Shown here: piece by piece, positions 1 to 6,510 of the stretch
Position numbering within the stretch: the first letter of the stretch is position 1
Layout of the letters: each line of letters starts with the position of its first letter
Origin: Thiohalomonas sp.
GTDB taxonomy: Bacteria; Pseudomonadota; Gammaproteobacteria; GRL18
Length of the DNA stretch: 7,466 nt
Direction of reading: 5' to 3'
Assembly: GCA_023864145.1 (NCBI GenBank)
Contig: JAIVER010000057.1
Span: forward strand, 1 to 7,466
Translations under genes and position numbers: made by a program
Notes under the pieces: generated by a model
What the model saw: only the letters and a program-made list of their open reading frames with translations
Database searches by the model: none
What the model was told of the DNA's origin: nothing

Positions 1-81
1 ATTTTACCGAGCATTGGAGAATCATTAGATTCTCGAATTAATGACAATTTCCAAGTGTTCGATCCTGCATTTTCAAGTTGA
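1..81 (+). CDS. Presumed transposase, C-terminal 26 residues (partial)
   Basis: An open frame enters from the left edge and ends at TGA 79-81. Its last residues are RINDNFQVFDPAFSS. The same C-terminus, with Asp replaced by Ala and Glu by Lys, is encoded on the minus strand at 7356-7466. Of the five base differences between copies within the shared stretch, two (positions 45 and 51) are silent third-base changes, two change residues (K/E and A/D), and one lies after the stop. This suggests that both are real coding remnants. Transposase identity is inferred from the repeated, junction-bounded context and not from a recognised catalytic motif, because the DDE region would lie outside the window. 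Confidence 0.55.
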   Translation: MLPSIGESLDSRINDNFQVFDPAFSS

Positions 82-91
82 TTGGGTATAT
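1..91 (+). mobile_element. Right end of an insertion sequence, copy 1 (partial)
   Basis: These 91 bases reappear as the reverse complement of 7346-7436 with only five differences (positions 19, 45, 51, 62 and 86). The identity stops abruptly at base 91: here the sequence goes on ttcttaatgg, while the other copy goes on attgatag. That is how a mobile element junction looks. The element lies mostly outside the window to the left and ends about 10 bases after the stop codon of its own gene. The likely terminal sequence, read inward, is ATATACYCAATCAACTTG. The element family is not assigned, because only the tail is present. The junction lies 85 bases upstream of rnd. Confidence 0.75.
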
Positions 92-176
92 TTCTTAATG
101 GCCACTGTTAAGTTAAAATCCCGAGCGAGAACAATTAATTAAATCAAAACATATAAAACAGCTTTTAGGGCGCTCA

Positions 177-1322
177 ATGCAAGTTCATTTTATTGATACC
201 AACGAAAAACTGATAGCTATATGCCAACACTTTGCTCAAAGTGACTTTTTGGCATTAGATACAGAATTTGTCAGACAAACCACTTATTATCCGATATTGG
301 CTTTATTACAAATATGTGATGCTCAGCAAATTGCCATTATTGATCCATTAGCTATTAAGGATTTAAGCCCTTTAATGACTGTTTTATATAATAAAGATAT
401 CACCAAAGTCCTGCATTCAGCACGCCAGGATATGGAAATTTTTTATTATTTAAACCAGTCTGTTCCTGAGTCACTTTTTGATACTCAGGTATGTGCAGCA
501 TTATTAGGATTTGCTGAACAGATTGGCTATGCCCCCCTGGTCAAGCAACTATTAAATGTTAATTTAGACAAGTCTCAAACACGCACCGACTGGCTCAAAC
601 GACCGCTAAGCCAGAGACAAATTGATTATGCCGCAGATGATGTTTGTTATCTGGCAAAAATTTATCCATTACAACAGAAAAAGTTGCAGGATTTAGGGCG
701 TTCTAACTGGCTGGAAAAAGATTTTCAATTTTTATCGGACACAACAACATACACACCCTCACCAGATACAATCTGGCGTAAGGTAAAGGGTGTGAATAAA
801 CTGAAAAAGCAAAAGTTAGCTATTTTGAAGAAGTTAGCCGCTTTTCGTGAACAGCTTGCTCTTCAGCAAAACCGCCCAAGACGTAGGCTAATTGCTGATG
901 ACGTACTAATAGATTTATCAATTAACCCGGCTGCTAAGCTCAGTGAGCTGCAGGAACATCAGGGACTAAGCTACAAATTTCTTGAAAAGAATGGTGCCGC
1001 AATACTGTCTCTTATTCAACAGGGTCTTGATACAGCAGATAAAAACTGTCCAACACTACCTGTTTATAAAAAATTATCACAAAATGAACAGGCTCTGGCT
1101 GATTGCATGATGGCTATTGTGCATCTTTCTGCCAATAACAATCACATCAGCCCCCAGTGCTTATGCTCTCGCAAAGAACTCGATGCACTGATCAAGGGAC
1201 AACGGGAACTCAGCGTATTATCCGGCTGGAGAAATGAGTTAATCGGCAAACATCTACTCAAATTTCTCACTGAAGAGGCGCAACTCAGTTATACTTCAGG
1301 ACAACTGGTCTTTAAAGAATAA
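177..1322 (+). CDS. rnd: Ribonuclease D
   Basis: RNase D is a cytoplasmic 3'-to-5' exoribonuclease that trims the 3' ends of tRNA precursors and other small structured RNAs. All five DEDDy catalytic residues are visible and sit at the same numbers as in the E. coli enzyme: D28 and E30 (LALDTEF, Exo I), D85 (LHSARQDMEIF, Exo II), and Y151 and D155 (DYAADDVCYL, Exo III). The exonuclease domain covers about residues 1-170. An HRDC RNA-binding domain starts near W200 (WRKVKGVNKLK), and a weaker second HRDC-like region fills about 295-375. The length of 381 aa is close to the 375 of E. coli Rnd. The ATG is supported by AGGG at 167-170, six bases upstream, and by N-terminal alignment. E. coli uses UUG here, so the AUG is a mild difference. 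It is the first gene of a same-strand run with the DUF3549 gene and srkA. An insertion-sequence end lies 85 bases upstream, so its native promoter may have been altered. Confidence 0.96.
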   Translation: MQVHFIDTNEKLIAICQHFAQSDFLALDTEFVRQTTYYPILALLQICDAQQIAIIDPLAIKDLSPLMTVLYNKDITKVLHSARQDMEIFYYLNQSVPESLFDTQVCAALLGFAEQIGYAPLVKQLLNVNLDKSQTRTDWLKRPLSQRQIDYAADDVCYLAKIYPLQQKKLQDLGRSNWLEKDFQFLSDTTTYTPSPDTIWRKVKGVNKLKKQKLAILKKLAAFREQLALQQNRPRRRLIADDVLIDLSINPAAKLSELQEHQGLSYKFLEKNGAAILSLIQQGLDTADKNCPTLPVYKKLSQNEQALADCMMAIVHLSANNNHISPQCLCSRKELDALIKGQRELSVLSGWRNELIGKHLLKFLTEEAQLSYTSGQLVFKE

Positions 1323-1391
1323 TAGTACCCTGTTTAGTCCCGGAATATATCCAACTATACCGACAAGTGAAAGTAGTTATGAGAAGCATTT

Positions 1392-2630
1392 ATGACAACA
1401 ATGAGTAGTATCCATCAATTTTTTTCTGACATTGGCTGTCATTTTCAATGCTATAATACCGCCCGCCTCATTCATGCTGTCGATATGCAGACATTTATTG
1501 ACTTTGAAGAAAATAATATCGCATGGCAATCACCTTTTCTGCAGCAAGCCTGGTTAGCCATTGTTTTTTGGCAAAAGAAGCCTCAGACTGCACAAACTCA
1601 GATAGAGTCATCAACTAGTCAAACAAAGTCACCCTCAAATAATCATTATGTCTGGTTCCTGAAACTTCCCCTGGACGAACAGGCTAAATTAAATCTGGCC
1701 GCCAGAGATGACTTTTTACGCCGTTTATTTGAGGCATTAGGAAGCTATCTGGATAGTATTCAACGAAATAAATATCAAACCACAGCAGCTAAACTCAATT
1801 CTCTGGAAACTGCCATGAAGGATAATCCTTATGGATTTCAACCCAAAGAAGAACAAATGGCAAACTTTCATGCTATTGTCCACAAACAGTTTTCTTTACC
1901 TGCATCGGCTTATTATCACAGAACTCAACATTATCTGTCCGACAAAAATAACTTTGCACAATGGAGTCAGCTTGGCCTTCAGGGAATTGCTGATTTTGCC
2001 GCACGTCTTGATGAAAGCTATAAAGATGAAAGCAATGAACAACTCATTACTGACAGCATCACTCAGCTGCCTTTTTCACCCTTTCAGGCATTCGCAATGT
2101 GTCTTGAAAATCAGCTAATATCATCACAGCTCACTCAAGCAATTTACCATAAGCTCCAACAGGCGCTTGAACACTCTCTTAAAAACGCTCTTAAAAAAGA
2201 GAACAGCACAACGAATGAACACCTGGAACTCATTGCCTTATGTGTTGCATCCATCAAAGCAAGCGCACAATCAGCCGATCAAGCCTTGCAAATTCAACTA
2301 TTAAGCAGCATCTTAAATTCAAGTAGCGGCACAGGCATAGAAGTATTAGCCACCATTGCAGGCCGATGCTGGCCACTAATAGCGCATAATGAGATCCTGT
2401 CACCTTTTTTAGAAGCACTGGCCAATAGCAATGTCATCAATCAGGAGACGCATTACACTCCAGAGCAAGAAACAATTCAGCGACAGGCTGCATTTAATAC
2501 GACATTATCCGATCTGATGTTTATACCCGGCATACGCAGGCACATTTTAGAAAAATTTCGTTCACCAGAGCGTTCCGAGCAGCTAACACAGGCATTTGGT
2601 GCTTTTTTTAGGCAGAGCTTTAGTGCTTAA
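1392..2630 (+). CDS. DUF3549 family protein, function unknown
   Basis: I recognise this as the gammaproteobacterial DUF3549 family from its N-terminal layout. A short helix (residues 4-20) is followed by QQAWLAIVFW, then the signature YVWFLKLPLDEQ (86-97) and AARDDFLRRLFEALG (103-117), then NPYGFQPKEEQMANFHA (145-161) and a long alpha-helical C-terminal half. No catalytic motif, signal peptide or membrane segment is seen, so it is probably a cytoplasmic helical protein. Residues 62-85 are a Gln/Ser/Thr-rich, low-complexity insert that splits a predicted strand pair. I recall family members of about 340 aa, and this insert accounts for part of the excess. The start is supported by GAGAAG at 1381-1386, five bases upstream; M4 is a weaker alternative. 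The gene follows rnd by 69 bases and precedes srkA by 67, which suggests cotranscription. No function can be given. Confidence 0.85.
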   Translation: MTTMSSIHQFFSDIGCHFQCYNTARLIHAVDMQTFIDFEENNIAWQSPFLQQAWLAIVFWQKKPQTAQTQIESSTSQTKSPSNNHYVWFLKLPLDEQAKLNLAARDDFLRRLFEALGSYLDSIQRNKYQTTAAKLNSLETAMKDNPYGFQPKEEQMANFHAIVHKQFSLPASAYYHRTQHYLSDKNNFAQWSQLGLQGIADFAARLDESYKDESNEQLITDSITQLPFSPFQAFAMCLENQLISSQLTQAIYHKLQQALEHSLKNALKKENSTTNEHLELIALCVASIKASAQSADQALQIQLLSSILNSSSGTGIEVLATIAGRCWPLIAHNEILSPFLEALANSNVINQETHYTPEQETIQRQAAFNTTLSDLMFIPGIRRHILEKFRSPERSEQLTQAFGAFFRQSFSA

Positions 2631-2697
2631 AAGCAGGCACCAATAAAGCATATTCGCCAACAAAAAACTGCTTTTATAAAGAGTACAACTTATTACT

Positions 2698-3723
2698 ATG
2701 ACAAATGTTATTGAAACAATCGAAGATTACTCCAGACTGGATCCCGATACGGTCATTAATTCAGTGGAAAGCAAAGGCTATTTATCAGATGCACGAATAC
2801 TGGCTTTGAATAGTTATGAAAATCGAGTTTATCAGGTAGGTATTGAAGATGAACAGCCAATTATTGCCAAGTTTTACCGGCCTGGACGCTGGACTGATGA
2901 ACAAATTTTAGAAGAACATCACTTTTCCAGAGATTTGCATGAACTGGACATCCCTGCAATCCCGCCCATTTATCTGCCAGCCACACCCGAAGAAACTTCT
3001 GCTGCCGCAAAAGAAAGTTTATTTACTTATAAAGGCTATCGCTTTGCCCTTTATAAACGCCGCGGCGGGCGTGCACCTGAATTAAGCAATATGGATCATT
3101 TATATTGGCTGGGTAAACTGATGGCCCGGATTCATGCCATTGGCAAAGCAAGACAGTTTCAACATCGCCCAACACTGTCAATTGAATCCTTTATCAGCAA
3201 ACCCTTTGCCTATATTTTAGAACATGATTTCATGCCTTCTCTTTTTAGAGAATCATATGAAGCTATTGTCGGTGATATTTTGCAACATGTTAAAAGTAAT
3301 TATCAGCAATTCCCTCCCGAATTAATTCGTCTGCACGGAGATTCTCACCCGGGTAATATTCTATGGACAGATAATGGCCCTCATTTTGTTGATTTTGATG
3401 ACAGCCGAAACGGCCCTGCCATTCAGGATCTCTGGATGCTGCTTTCGGGTGAACGTCACGAACAGGAAATGCAATTACGGAAAATATTAGAAGGCTATCA
3501 GGAATTTTGTGATTTTAATCTCACAGAGCTGAATTTAATTGAATCACTAAGAAGCATGAGGATCATACATTATGCGGGCTGGCTGGCAAAACGCTGGGAT
3601 GACCCCGCCTTTCCAAGAGCTTTTCCCTGCTTCAATACTGAACAATTCTGGGGTGAACATATCTTACAATTAAAGGAGCAGCTTTCAATACTGCAAGAAA
3701 CACCTCTGCAATTGTATCCATAA
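2698..3723 (+). CDS. srkA: Stress response kinase A (YihE family Ser/Thr kinase)
   Basis: SrkA is a cytoplasmic, aminoglycoside-phosphotransferase-fold protein kinase. In E. coli it protects against stress-induced death and counters MazF-type toxin effects. The protein aligns over its full length with the E. coli enzyme (341 versus 328 aa). SYENRVYQVG (39-48) is the nucleotide loop, K58 in IIAKFYRPGRW is the ATP lysine, HGDSHPGNILW (213-223) is the catalytic loop with D215, and FVDFDD (230-235) carries the metal-binding aspartates. RNGPAIQDLWMLL follows, and the tail LQETPLQLYP matches the family end. E. coli has Cys where S216 sits in the catalytic loop. The ATG gives an N-terminus matching homologues, but the only Shine-Dalgarno-like run (AAAGAG, 2678-2683) is 14 bases away, so translation may be weak or coupled. 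The gene ends ten bases from the oppositely oriented DUF3301 gene. In E. coli srkA precedes dsbA; here it follows the DUF3549 gene. Confidence 0.96.
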   Translation: MTNVIETIEDYSRLDPDTVINSVESKGYLSDARILALNSYENRVYQVGIEDEQPIIAKFYRPGRWTDEQILEEHHFSRDLHELDIPAIPPIYLPATPEETSAAAKESLFTYKGYRFALYKRRGGRAPELSNMDHLYWLGKLMARIHAIGKARQFQHRPTLSIESFISKPFAYILEHDFMPSLFRESYEAIVGDILQHVKSNYQQFPPELIRLHGDSHPGNILWTDNGPHFVDFDDSRNGPAIQDLWMLLSGERHEQEMQLRKILEGYQEFCDFNLTELNLIESLRSMRIIHYAGWLAKRWDDPAFPRAFPCFNTEQFWGEHILQLKEQLSILQETPLQLYP

Positions 3724-3733
3724 ACGATAAGGC

Positions 3734-4048
3734 TTACTCTGTCTCTATTTTATAGGCATCCATATCAATAGTTTCATATTTTAAGCCGCTTAGTTTTATG
3801 TAGCCTTTATAGCGACTATTACCATCACTACTGAATTCAAACTCATAAATACGACAGATTTGCATATGCCCTCTGCTATGTCGGCACAAACGAAACTTAA
3901 TCACATCCAGAGTATCATCTAAAAATTGTAATTCAAGGCGCCGACAAGCCGCCTTCGCTTCTTTGTAAGCAACCTCATAAGCGCTAATGGAATTCCACCA
4001 GTACCAGATCAGCCCGACAATAATAAAAAAAACAATATAATTAACCAT
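3734..4048 (-). CDS. DUF3301 family membrane-anchored small protein
   Basis: A 104-residue protein with one N-terminal hydrophobic anchor (about residues 2-18, very rich in Ile, Phe and Trp, IWYWW) followed by a soluble domain. The features EAKAACRRLELQFLDDTL (30-47), KFRLCRHSRGHMQICRIYEFEF (51-72) and a closing IKLSGLKYETI match my memory of the DUF3301 family of gammaproteobacteria, which has no known function. The short N-terminus and the charge after the anchor suggest an N-in membrane protein with a periplasmic or outer-face domain, but this is inferred. The start is supported by AGGG just upstream on the minus strand (4053-4056) and by a TATAAT at 4057-4062, although that -10 box would leave almost no leader. 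It is convergent with srkA and divergent from the OmpA-like gene. Families DUF3301 and DUF3549 occurring in one neighbourhood may be meaningful. Confidence 0.8.
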   Translation of the reverse strand: MVNYIVFFIIVGLIWYWWNSISAYEVAYKEAKAACRRLELQFLDDTLDVIKFRLCRHSRGHMQICRIYEFEFSSDGNSRYKGYIKLSGLKYETIDMDAYKIETE

Positions 4049-4097
4049 AAAACCCTATTATATAAGAAATAATTTAACATTTACTTGAAATATACAA

Positions 4098-4126
4098 TTG
4101 TGCAAGCTATTCTACAGGATGATAAT
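4098..4126 (+). promoter_or_regulatory. Likely sigma-70 promoter of the OmpA-like gene
   Basis: TTGTGC (4098-4103, three of six consensus bases, including the key TTG) and GATAAT (4121-4126, five of six) are separated by exactly 17 bases. Transcription would start near 4133, giving a leader of about 46 bases that is very rich in A and U. The site lies in the divergent gap between the DUF3301 and OmpA-like genes. It also explains why an apparent in-frame TTG start at 4098 is not a real translation start: that TTG is the -35 box. Confidence 0.5.
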
Positions 4127-4165
4127 ACATAAAAAAAAATCTTTTACAAAAATTTTTTCAAAAAC

Positions 4166-4172
4166 AAAGGGA
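4166..4172 (+). promoter_or_regulatory. Ribosome binding site fixing the OmpA-like start
   Basis: AAAGGGA lies six bases before ATG 4179. The upstream in-frame TTG at 4098 has no such site and would place 27 basic, non-signal residues in front of a clean signal peptide. A second ATG at 4185 is 12 bases from the site and less favoured. Confidence 0.7.
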
Positions 4173-4178
4173 ATCGTA

Positions 4179-4826
4179 ATGACGATGAATAAACTATTAA
4201 CTATGTCTGCTATTGGTTTAGCTATGGGTATCATATCACCTTCAGCCACGGCTGAAGGTGATGGTTTCGTTGAAGACTATGTCACTAATCCTTATGGTGA
4301 AGTATGGAAAAACAGTTATGGTGAATGCTGGCGTGACCGTTTTACTACAACTGATAAAAGACTTGAAGAATGTGGTTATGAAAAGGCAATGGAGATTTCT
4401 GAAATCATCGTTACTGATGATGTAAAAGAAGTGGTTGTTACTGACACTCCTCCTGCATGTCCTGATGTCATTGTTCTAAAAAACCTGCATTTTGATTTTG
4501 ACAGCACCATGCTTAGTCATGAAGATAAAGCAAAACTGGAAAGTGCCAGAGATTTCATCCGTGCTGAAGTTCCAGCCGGTTGTACTAGAACAGAAACAGT
4601 TTCAGTTACAGGTCATACTGACAGCATTGGTCCTGAAGCTTACAATGAAGGTCTTTCTCTAAGGCGTGCTGAAGCGGTTATTAATTATCTTCGTTCTATC
4701 GATGTTCAAGCAAAAATTGTTGCAGAAGGTAAAGGTGAAAGCAAGCCTGTTGCAGACAACGCAACTAAAGAAGGTCGTGCTCAGAACCGTCGTGTAGTTA
4801 TCGATGTTGATACAAGCAACAACTAA
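4179..4826 (+). CDS. OmpA-domain periplasmic peptidoglycan-binding protein
   Basis: A 215-residue exported protein. Residues 1-25 form a Sec signal peptide (NK, then LLTMSAIGLAMGIIS, cleavage after SATA before E26). There is no lipobox cysteine. A short mature region with two cysteines (C50, C65; VWKNSYGECW, RLEECGYE) and an acidic Val/Thr/Asp linker leads into an OmpA C-terminal domain (about 96-212). HFDFDST opens this domain, and GHTDSIGPEAYNEGLSLRRAE carries D148 and R163, spaced as D271 and R286 of E. coli OmpA, which bind diaminopimelate of peptidoglycan. It has no beta-barrel, so it is a soluble cell-wall-associated protein rather than a porin. C94 and C135 could form a disulfide. The start at 4179 is preferred over the longer frame from 4098 because AAAGGGA (4166-4172) lies six bases upstream and the signal peptide begins there. 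All 14 glycines use GGT, which suggests high expression. It has its own promoter and terminator. Confidence 0.93.
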   Translation: MTMNKLLTMSAIGLAMGIISPSATAEGDGFVEDYVTNPYGEVWKNSYGECWRDRFTTTDKRLEECGYEKAMEISEIIVTDDVKEVVVTDTPPACPDVIVLKNLHFDFDSTMLSHEDKAKLESARDFIRAEVPAGCTRTETVSVTGHTDSIGPEAYNEGLSLRRAEAVINYLRSIDVQAKIVAEGKGESKPVADNATKEGRAQNRRVVIDVDTSNN

Positions 4827-4901
4827 GCAATTAGTTTAGCGCGTATATAATTTCTGGCTCTAACGTTTAAGAACTTAAATATTAGATGCTTAGAAATTAA
4901 C

Positions 4902-4936
4902 AAGCTGTAGCAGTATATTCAGCTACAGCTTTTTTT
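4902..4936 (+). terminator. Intrinsic terminator after the OmpA-like gene
   Basis: AAGCTGTAGC (4902-4911) and GCTACAGCTT (4922-4931) form a perfect ten-pair stem with a ten-base loop. A run of seven T (4930-4936) overlaps the stem's last two bases. It lies 75 bases after the OmpA-like stop and just before the rsmJ promoter element. It therefore separates a presumably highly expressed gene from rsmJ. Confidence 0.92.
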
Positions 4937-4948
4937 CGCTTAAATTTG

Positions 4949-4954
4949 TATAAT
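4949..4954 (+). promoter_or_regulatory. Consensus -10 box immediately upstream of rsmJ
   Basis: A perfect TATAAT ends five bases before the rsmJ ATG (4960). The -35 position overlaps the terminator hairpin and is poor (CAGCTT at 4926-4931, 17-base spacer). If it is used, transcription would start at about 4960-4962, on or next to the start codon, giving a leaderless message. Confidence 0.4.
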
Positions 4955-4959
4955 GTCAC

Positions 4960-5715
4960 ATGATAACCATTAGTGTTTCTGAAAAAAATCTCACTGAGCA
5001 GGCAAAAAAAATTGCACAACAATGGGGATTTGTTTTTTCACCATCATCTCATGATCAGTTTTTTCTGCAACTCACCCCCCAGCACCTGCAGCTCATTCAA
5101 TCTGATAAACATTCGCCTGGCCCAATTTATATTGATTTTACTTCTGGAGAGGCTGCCCATAGACGACTGTTTGGCGGTGGGAAAGGACAGACTTTAGCCA
5201 AAGCCGTGGGGTTAAACAAGACACCTTCTCCCATCATTCTTGATGGCACAGGCGGTATGGGAAAAGATGCCTTTGTTTTCGCCAGCCTTGGTGCCAAAGT
5301 CATACTGATGGAACGCTCACCCATTGCAGCTGCTTTATTAACCGATGCATTACAAAGAGCCTCATTAGATGAAGAGATTTCAGAAATTATTAATCGTATG
5401 AGCTTTGTCTATGGTGATGCGAGATTATTAGCTAGTGATAGAGGTTCAGAGCTAAACGAAAAAGCAGATATTATTTATTTAGATCCGATGTTTCCTCATA
5501 GAAAAAAATCAGCTTTGGTAAAAAAAGAAATGTTAGCCTTTCAAAGCCTCATTGGGGACGATAATGACAGTGATGAGTTACTCAATGTTTGCCGTCAGCT
5601 TGCAAAAAAAAGAGTTGTCGTCAAGCGACCAATCAAAGCACCCTATCTGGACAATCAAAAAGCATCATTATCAATGAACATGAAAAAACAGCGCTTTGAT
5701 ATTTATTTTGTGTAG
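4960..5715 (+). CDS. rsmJ: 16S rRNA (guanine(1516)-N(2))-methyltransferase RsmJ
   Basis: RsmJ transfers a methyl group from S-adenosylmethionine to N2 of G1516 in 16S rRNA. The 251 aa match the 250 of E. coli RsmJ (YhiQ) along the whole length. EAAHRRLFGGGKGQTLAKAVG (64-84) is the RsmJ-specific segment. DGTGGMGKDAFVFASLG (95-111) is SAM motif I, followed by E118 at the end of the next strand. YLDPMFPHRKKSALVKKEM (173-191) contains the DPMFPH motif IV characteristic of guanine N2 methyltransferases. VVVKRP (219-224) and the tail QRFDIYFV complete the fold. No Shine-Dalgarno sequence precedes ATG 4960, no other in-frame Met lies near the N-terminus, and a perfect TATAAT sits just upstream, so leaderless translation is possible. 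The gene is convergent with the OsmC gene, with a 97-base gap in which I see no clear terminator. Confidence 0.95.
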   Translation: MITISVSEKNLTEQAKKIAQQWGFVFSPSSHDQFFLQLTPQHLQLIQSDKHSPGPIYIDFTSGEAAHRRLFGGGKGQTLAKAVGLNKTPSPIILDGTGGMGKDAFVFASLGAKVILMERSPIAAALLTDALQRASLDEEISEIINRMSFVYGDARLLASDRGSELNEKADIIYLDPMFPHRKKSALVKKEMLAFQSLIGDDNDSDELLNVCRQLAKKRVVVKRPIKAPYLDNQKASLSMNMKKQRFDIYFV

Positions 5716-5812
5716 GGATTTACCATTAAGCATATCGGTTTTATTTGCTTTAGTCACTTTTTGTTTTATTCTTTGGCTTTGGCTCTTTCTGAACGCTTAA
5801 CGCTGAGCGCTA

Positions 5813-6229
5813 CTAGCCTTCAATCAATTCATAATCATGGGTGATTTCTACTGTTTGTGCCAGCGTAATAGAAGCTGAACAATATTTTGTTGCTGATAAT
5901 TCAACCGCTCTTTGTACCATTTTTTCTTTTAAATTTTTACCTGTAACAATAAAATGAATATGAATTTTAGTAAATACTTTAGGATCAGTTTTTGCTCGCT
6001 CTGCACTTAACTCTACGACACAATCACTGACCTCTTGACGAGAACGTTTTAAAATCAGCATCACATCAAAAGAGGTACATCCTCCTAAGCCCATCAACAT
6101 CATTTCCATAGGCCTGATGCCCATATTTTTCCCACCCAGATCAGGGGGAGCATCCATGACCACAGCGTGACCACTGCCAGACTGCCCCAGAAACATCATA
6201 TCTTCAACCCATTTTATTTTTGCTTTCAT
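5813..6229 (-). CDS. OsmC family protein, YhfA type
   Basis: A 138-residue cytoplasmic OsmC/Ohr-fold protein that aligns end to end with E. coli YhfA (134 aa): KIKWVEDMMFLGQSGSGH, RPMEMMLMGLGGCTSFDV, then HFIVTGKNLKEKMVQRAVELSATKYCS. The two cysteines expected for the family's peroxidatic pair are C51 (in GGC) and C117 (in KYCS), with an extra C70. R39 and E42 precede the first cysteine as in relatives. The family reduces organic peroxides with thiols, but the YhfA subgroup has no firmly established substrate, so no activity is claimed. ATG 6229 is preceded on the minus strand by AAGG (6238-6241) at eight bases. It is divergent from crp across 281 bases, the same neighbour and orientation as yhfA-crp in E. 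coli, which supports orthology. Confidence 0.93.
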   Translation of the reverse strand: MKAKIKWVEDMMFLGQSGSGHAVVMDAPPDLGGKNMGIRPMEMMLMGLGGCTSFDVMLILKRSRQEVSDCVVELSAERAKTDPKVFTKIHIHFIVTGKNLKEKMVQRAVELSATKYCSASITLAQTVEITHDYELIEG

Positions 6230-6317
6230 TTAATTAACCTTAATTGCCCTGATTCATGTCTTGTCAACCAGGTATTATTTCACGACACCCAGATAAATAT
6301 CTAGTTTAGAATCAACT

Positions 6318-6339
6318 AAATGTGAGCTCATTTAAAGAA
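6318..6339. promoter_or_regulatory. Possible Crp-binding site between the OsmC and crp genes
   Basis: AAATGTGA followed by six bases and TTAAA resembles the Crp consensus. The left half TGTGA (6321-6325) is perfect with the favoured AAA before it; the right half matches three of five bases of TCACA. A second isolated TCACA lies at 6355-6359. Crp autoregulates at its divergent promoter in E. coli, so the position is plausible. The weak second half keeps this tentative. The rest of this 281-base gap is AT-rich, and I find only a weak extended -10 (TGC TATTCT, 6374-6382). Confidence 0.28.
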
Positions 6340-6510
6340 TTCATATTTAAATTATCACAGATTTGTAATTTCATGCTATTCTAGGGTTTATGATGTCACT
6401 AATACTAGAAGATCTCAAATTTACCTGCGAGCTATAACTCCAGTAAAAAGTTGCTAAATAAGAGTCCGTTTTAATACATCCGAACGATTATATAACATAA
6501 GCAGATTAGT

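Noticed and set aside
1831..2118. 95-codon open frame on the + strand inside the DUF3549 gene
   Set aside because: It overlaps a recognised family member in another frame and shows no motif; a shadow frame.
2629..2675. AAAAGCAG ... CTGCTTTT inverted repeat between the DUF3549 gene and srkA as a terminator
   Set aside because: Only eight mostly A/T pairs with a 31-base loop and no T run; too weak to call.
4846..4936. Small RNA starting from TATAAT (4846-4851) and ending at the intrinsic terminator
   Set aside because: No -35 box at a workable distance and no conserved structure apart from the terminator; the 3' untranslated region of the OmpA-like gene explains it.
4973..5324. Two overlapping open frames (4973-5197 +, 5127-5324 -) inside rsmJ
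   Set aside because: Both lie within the conserved RsmJ coding region, with no protein-like features of their own.
5716..5812. Bidirectional terminator between the convergent rsmJ and OsmC genes
   Set aside because: The CGCT-type short repeats (5793-5812) form only a four-pair stem and no T run follows on either strand; I see no convincing element in this gap.
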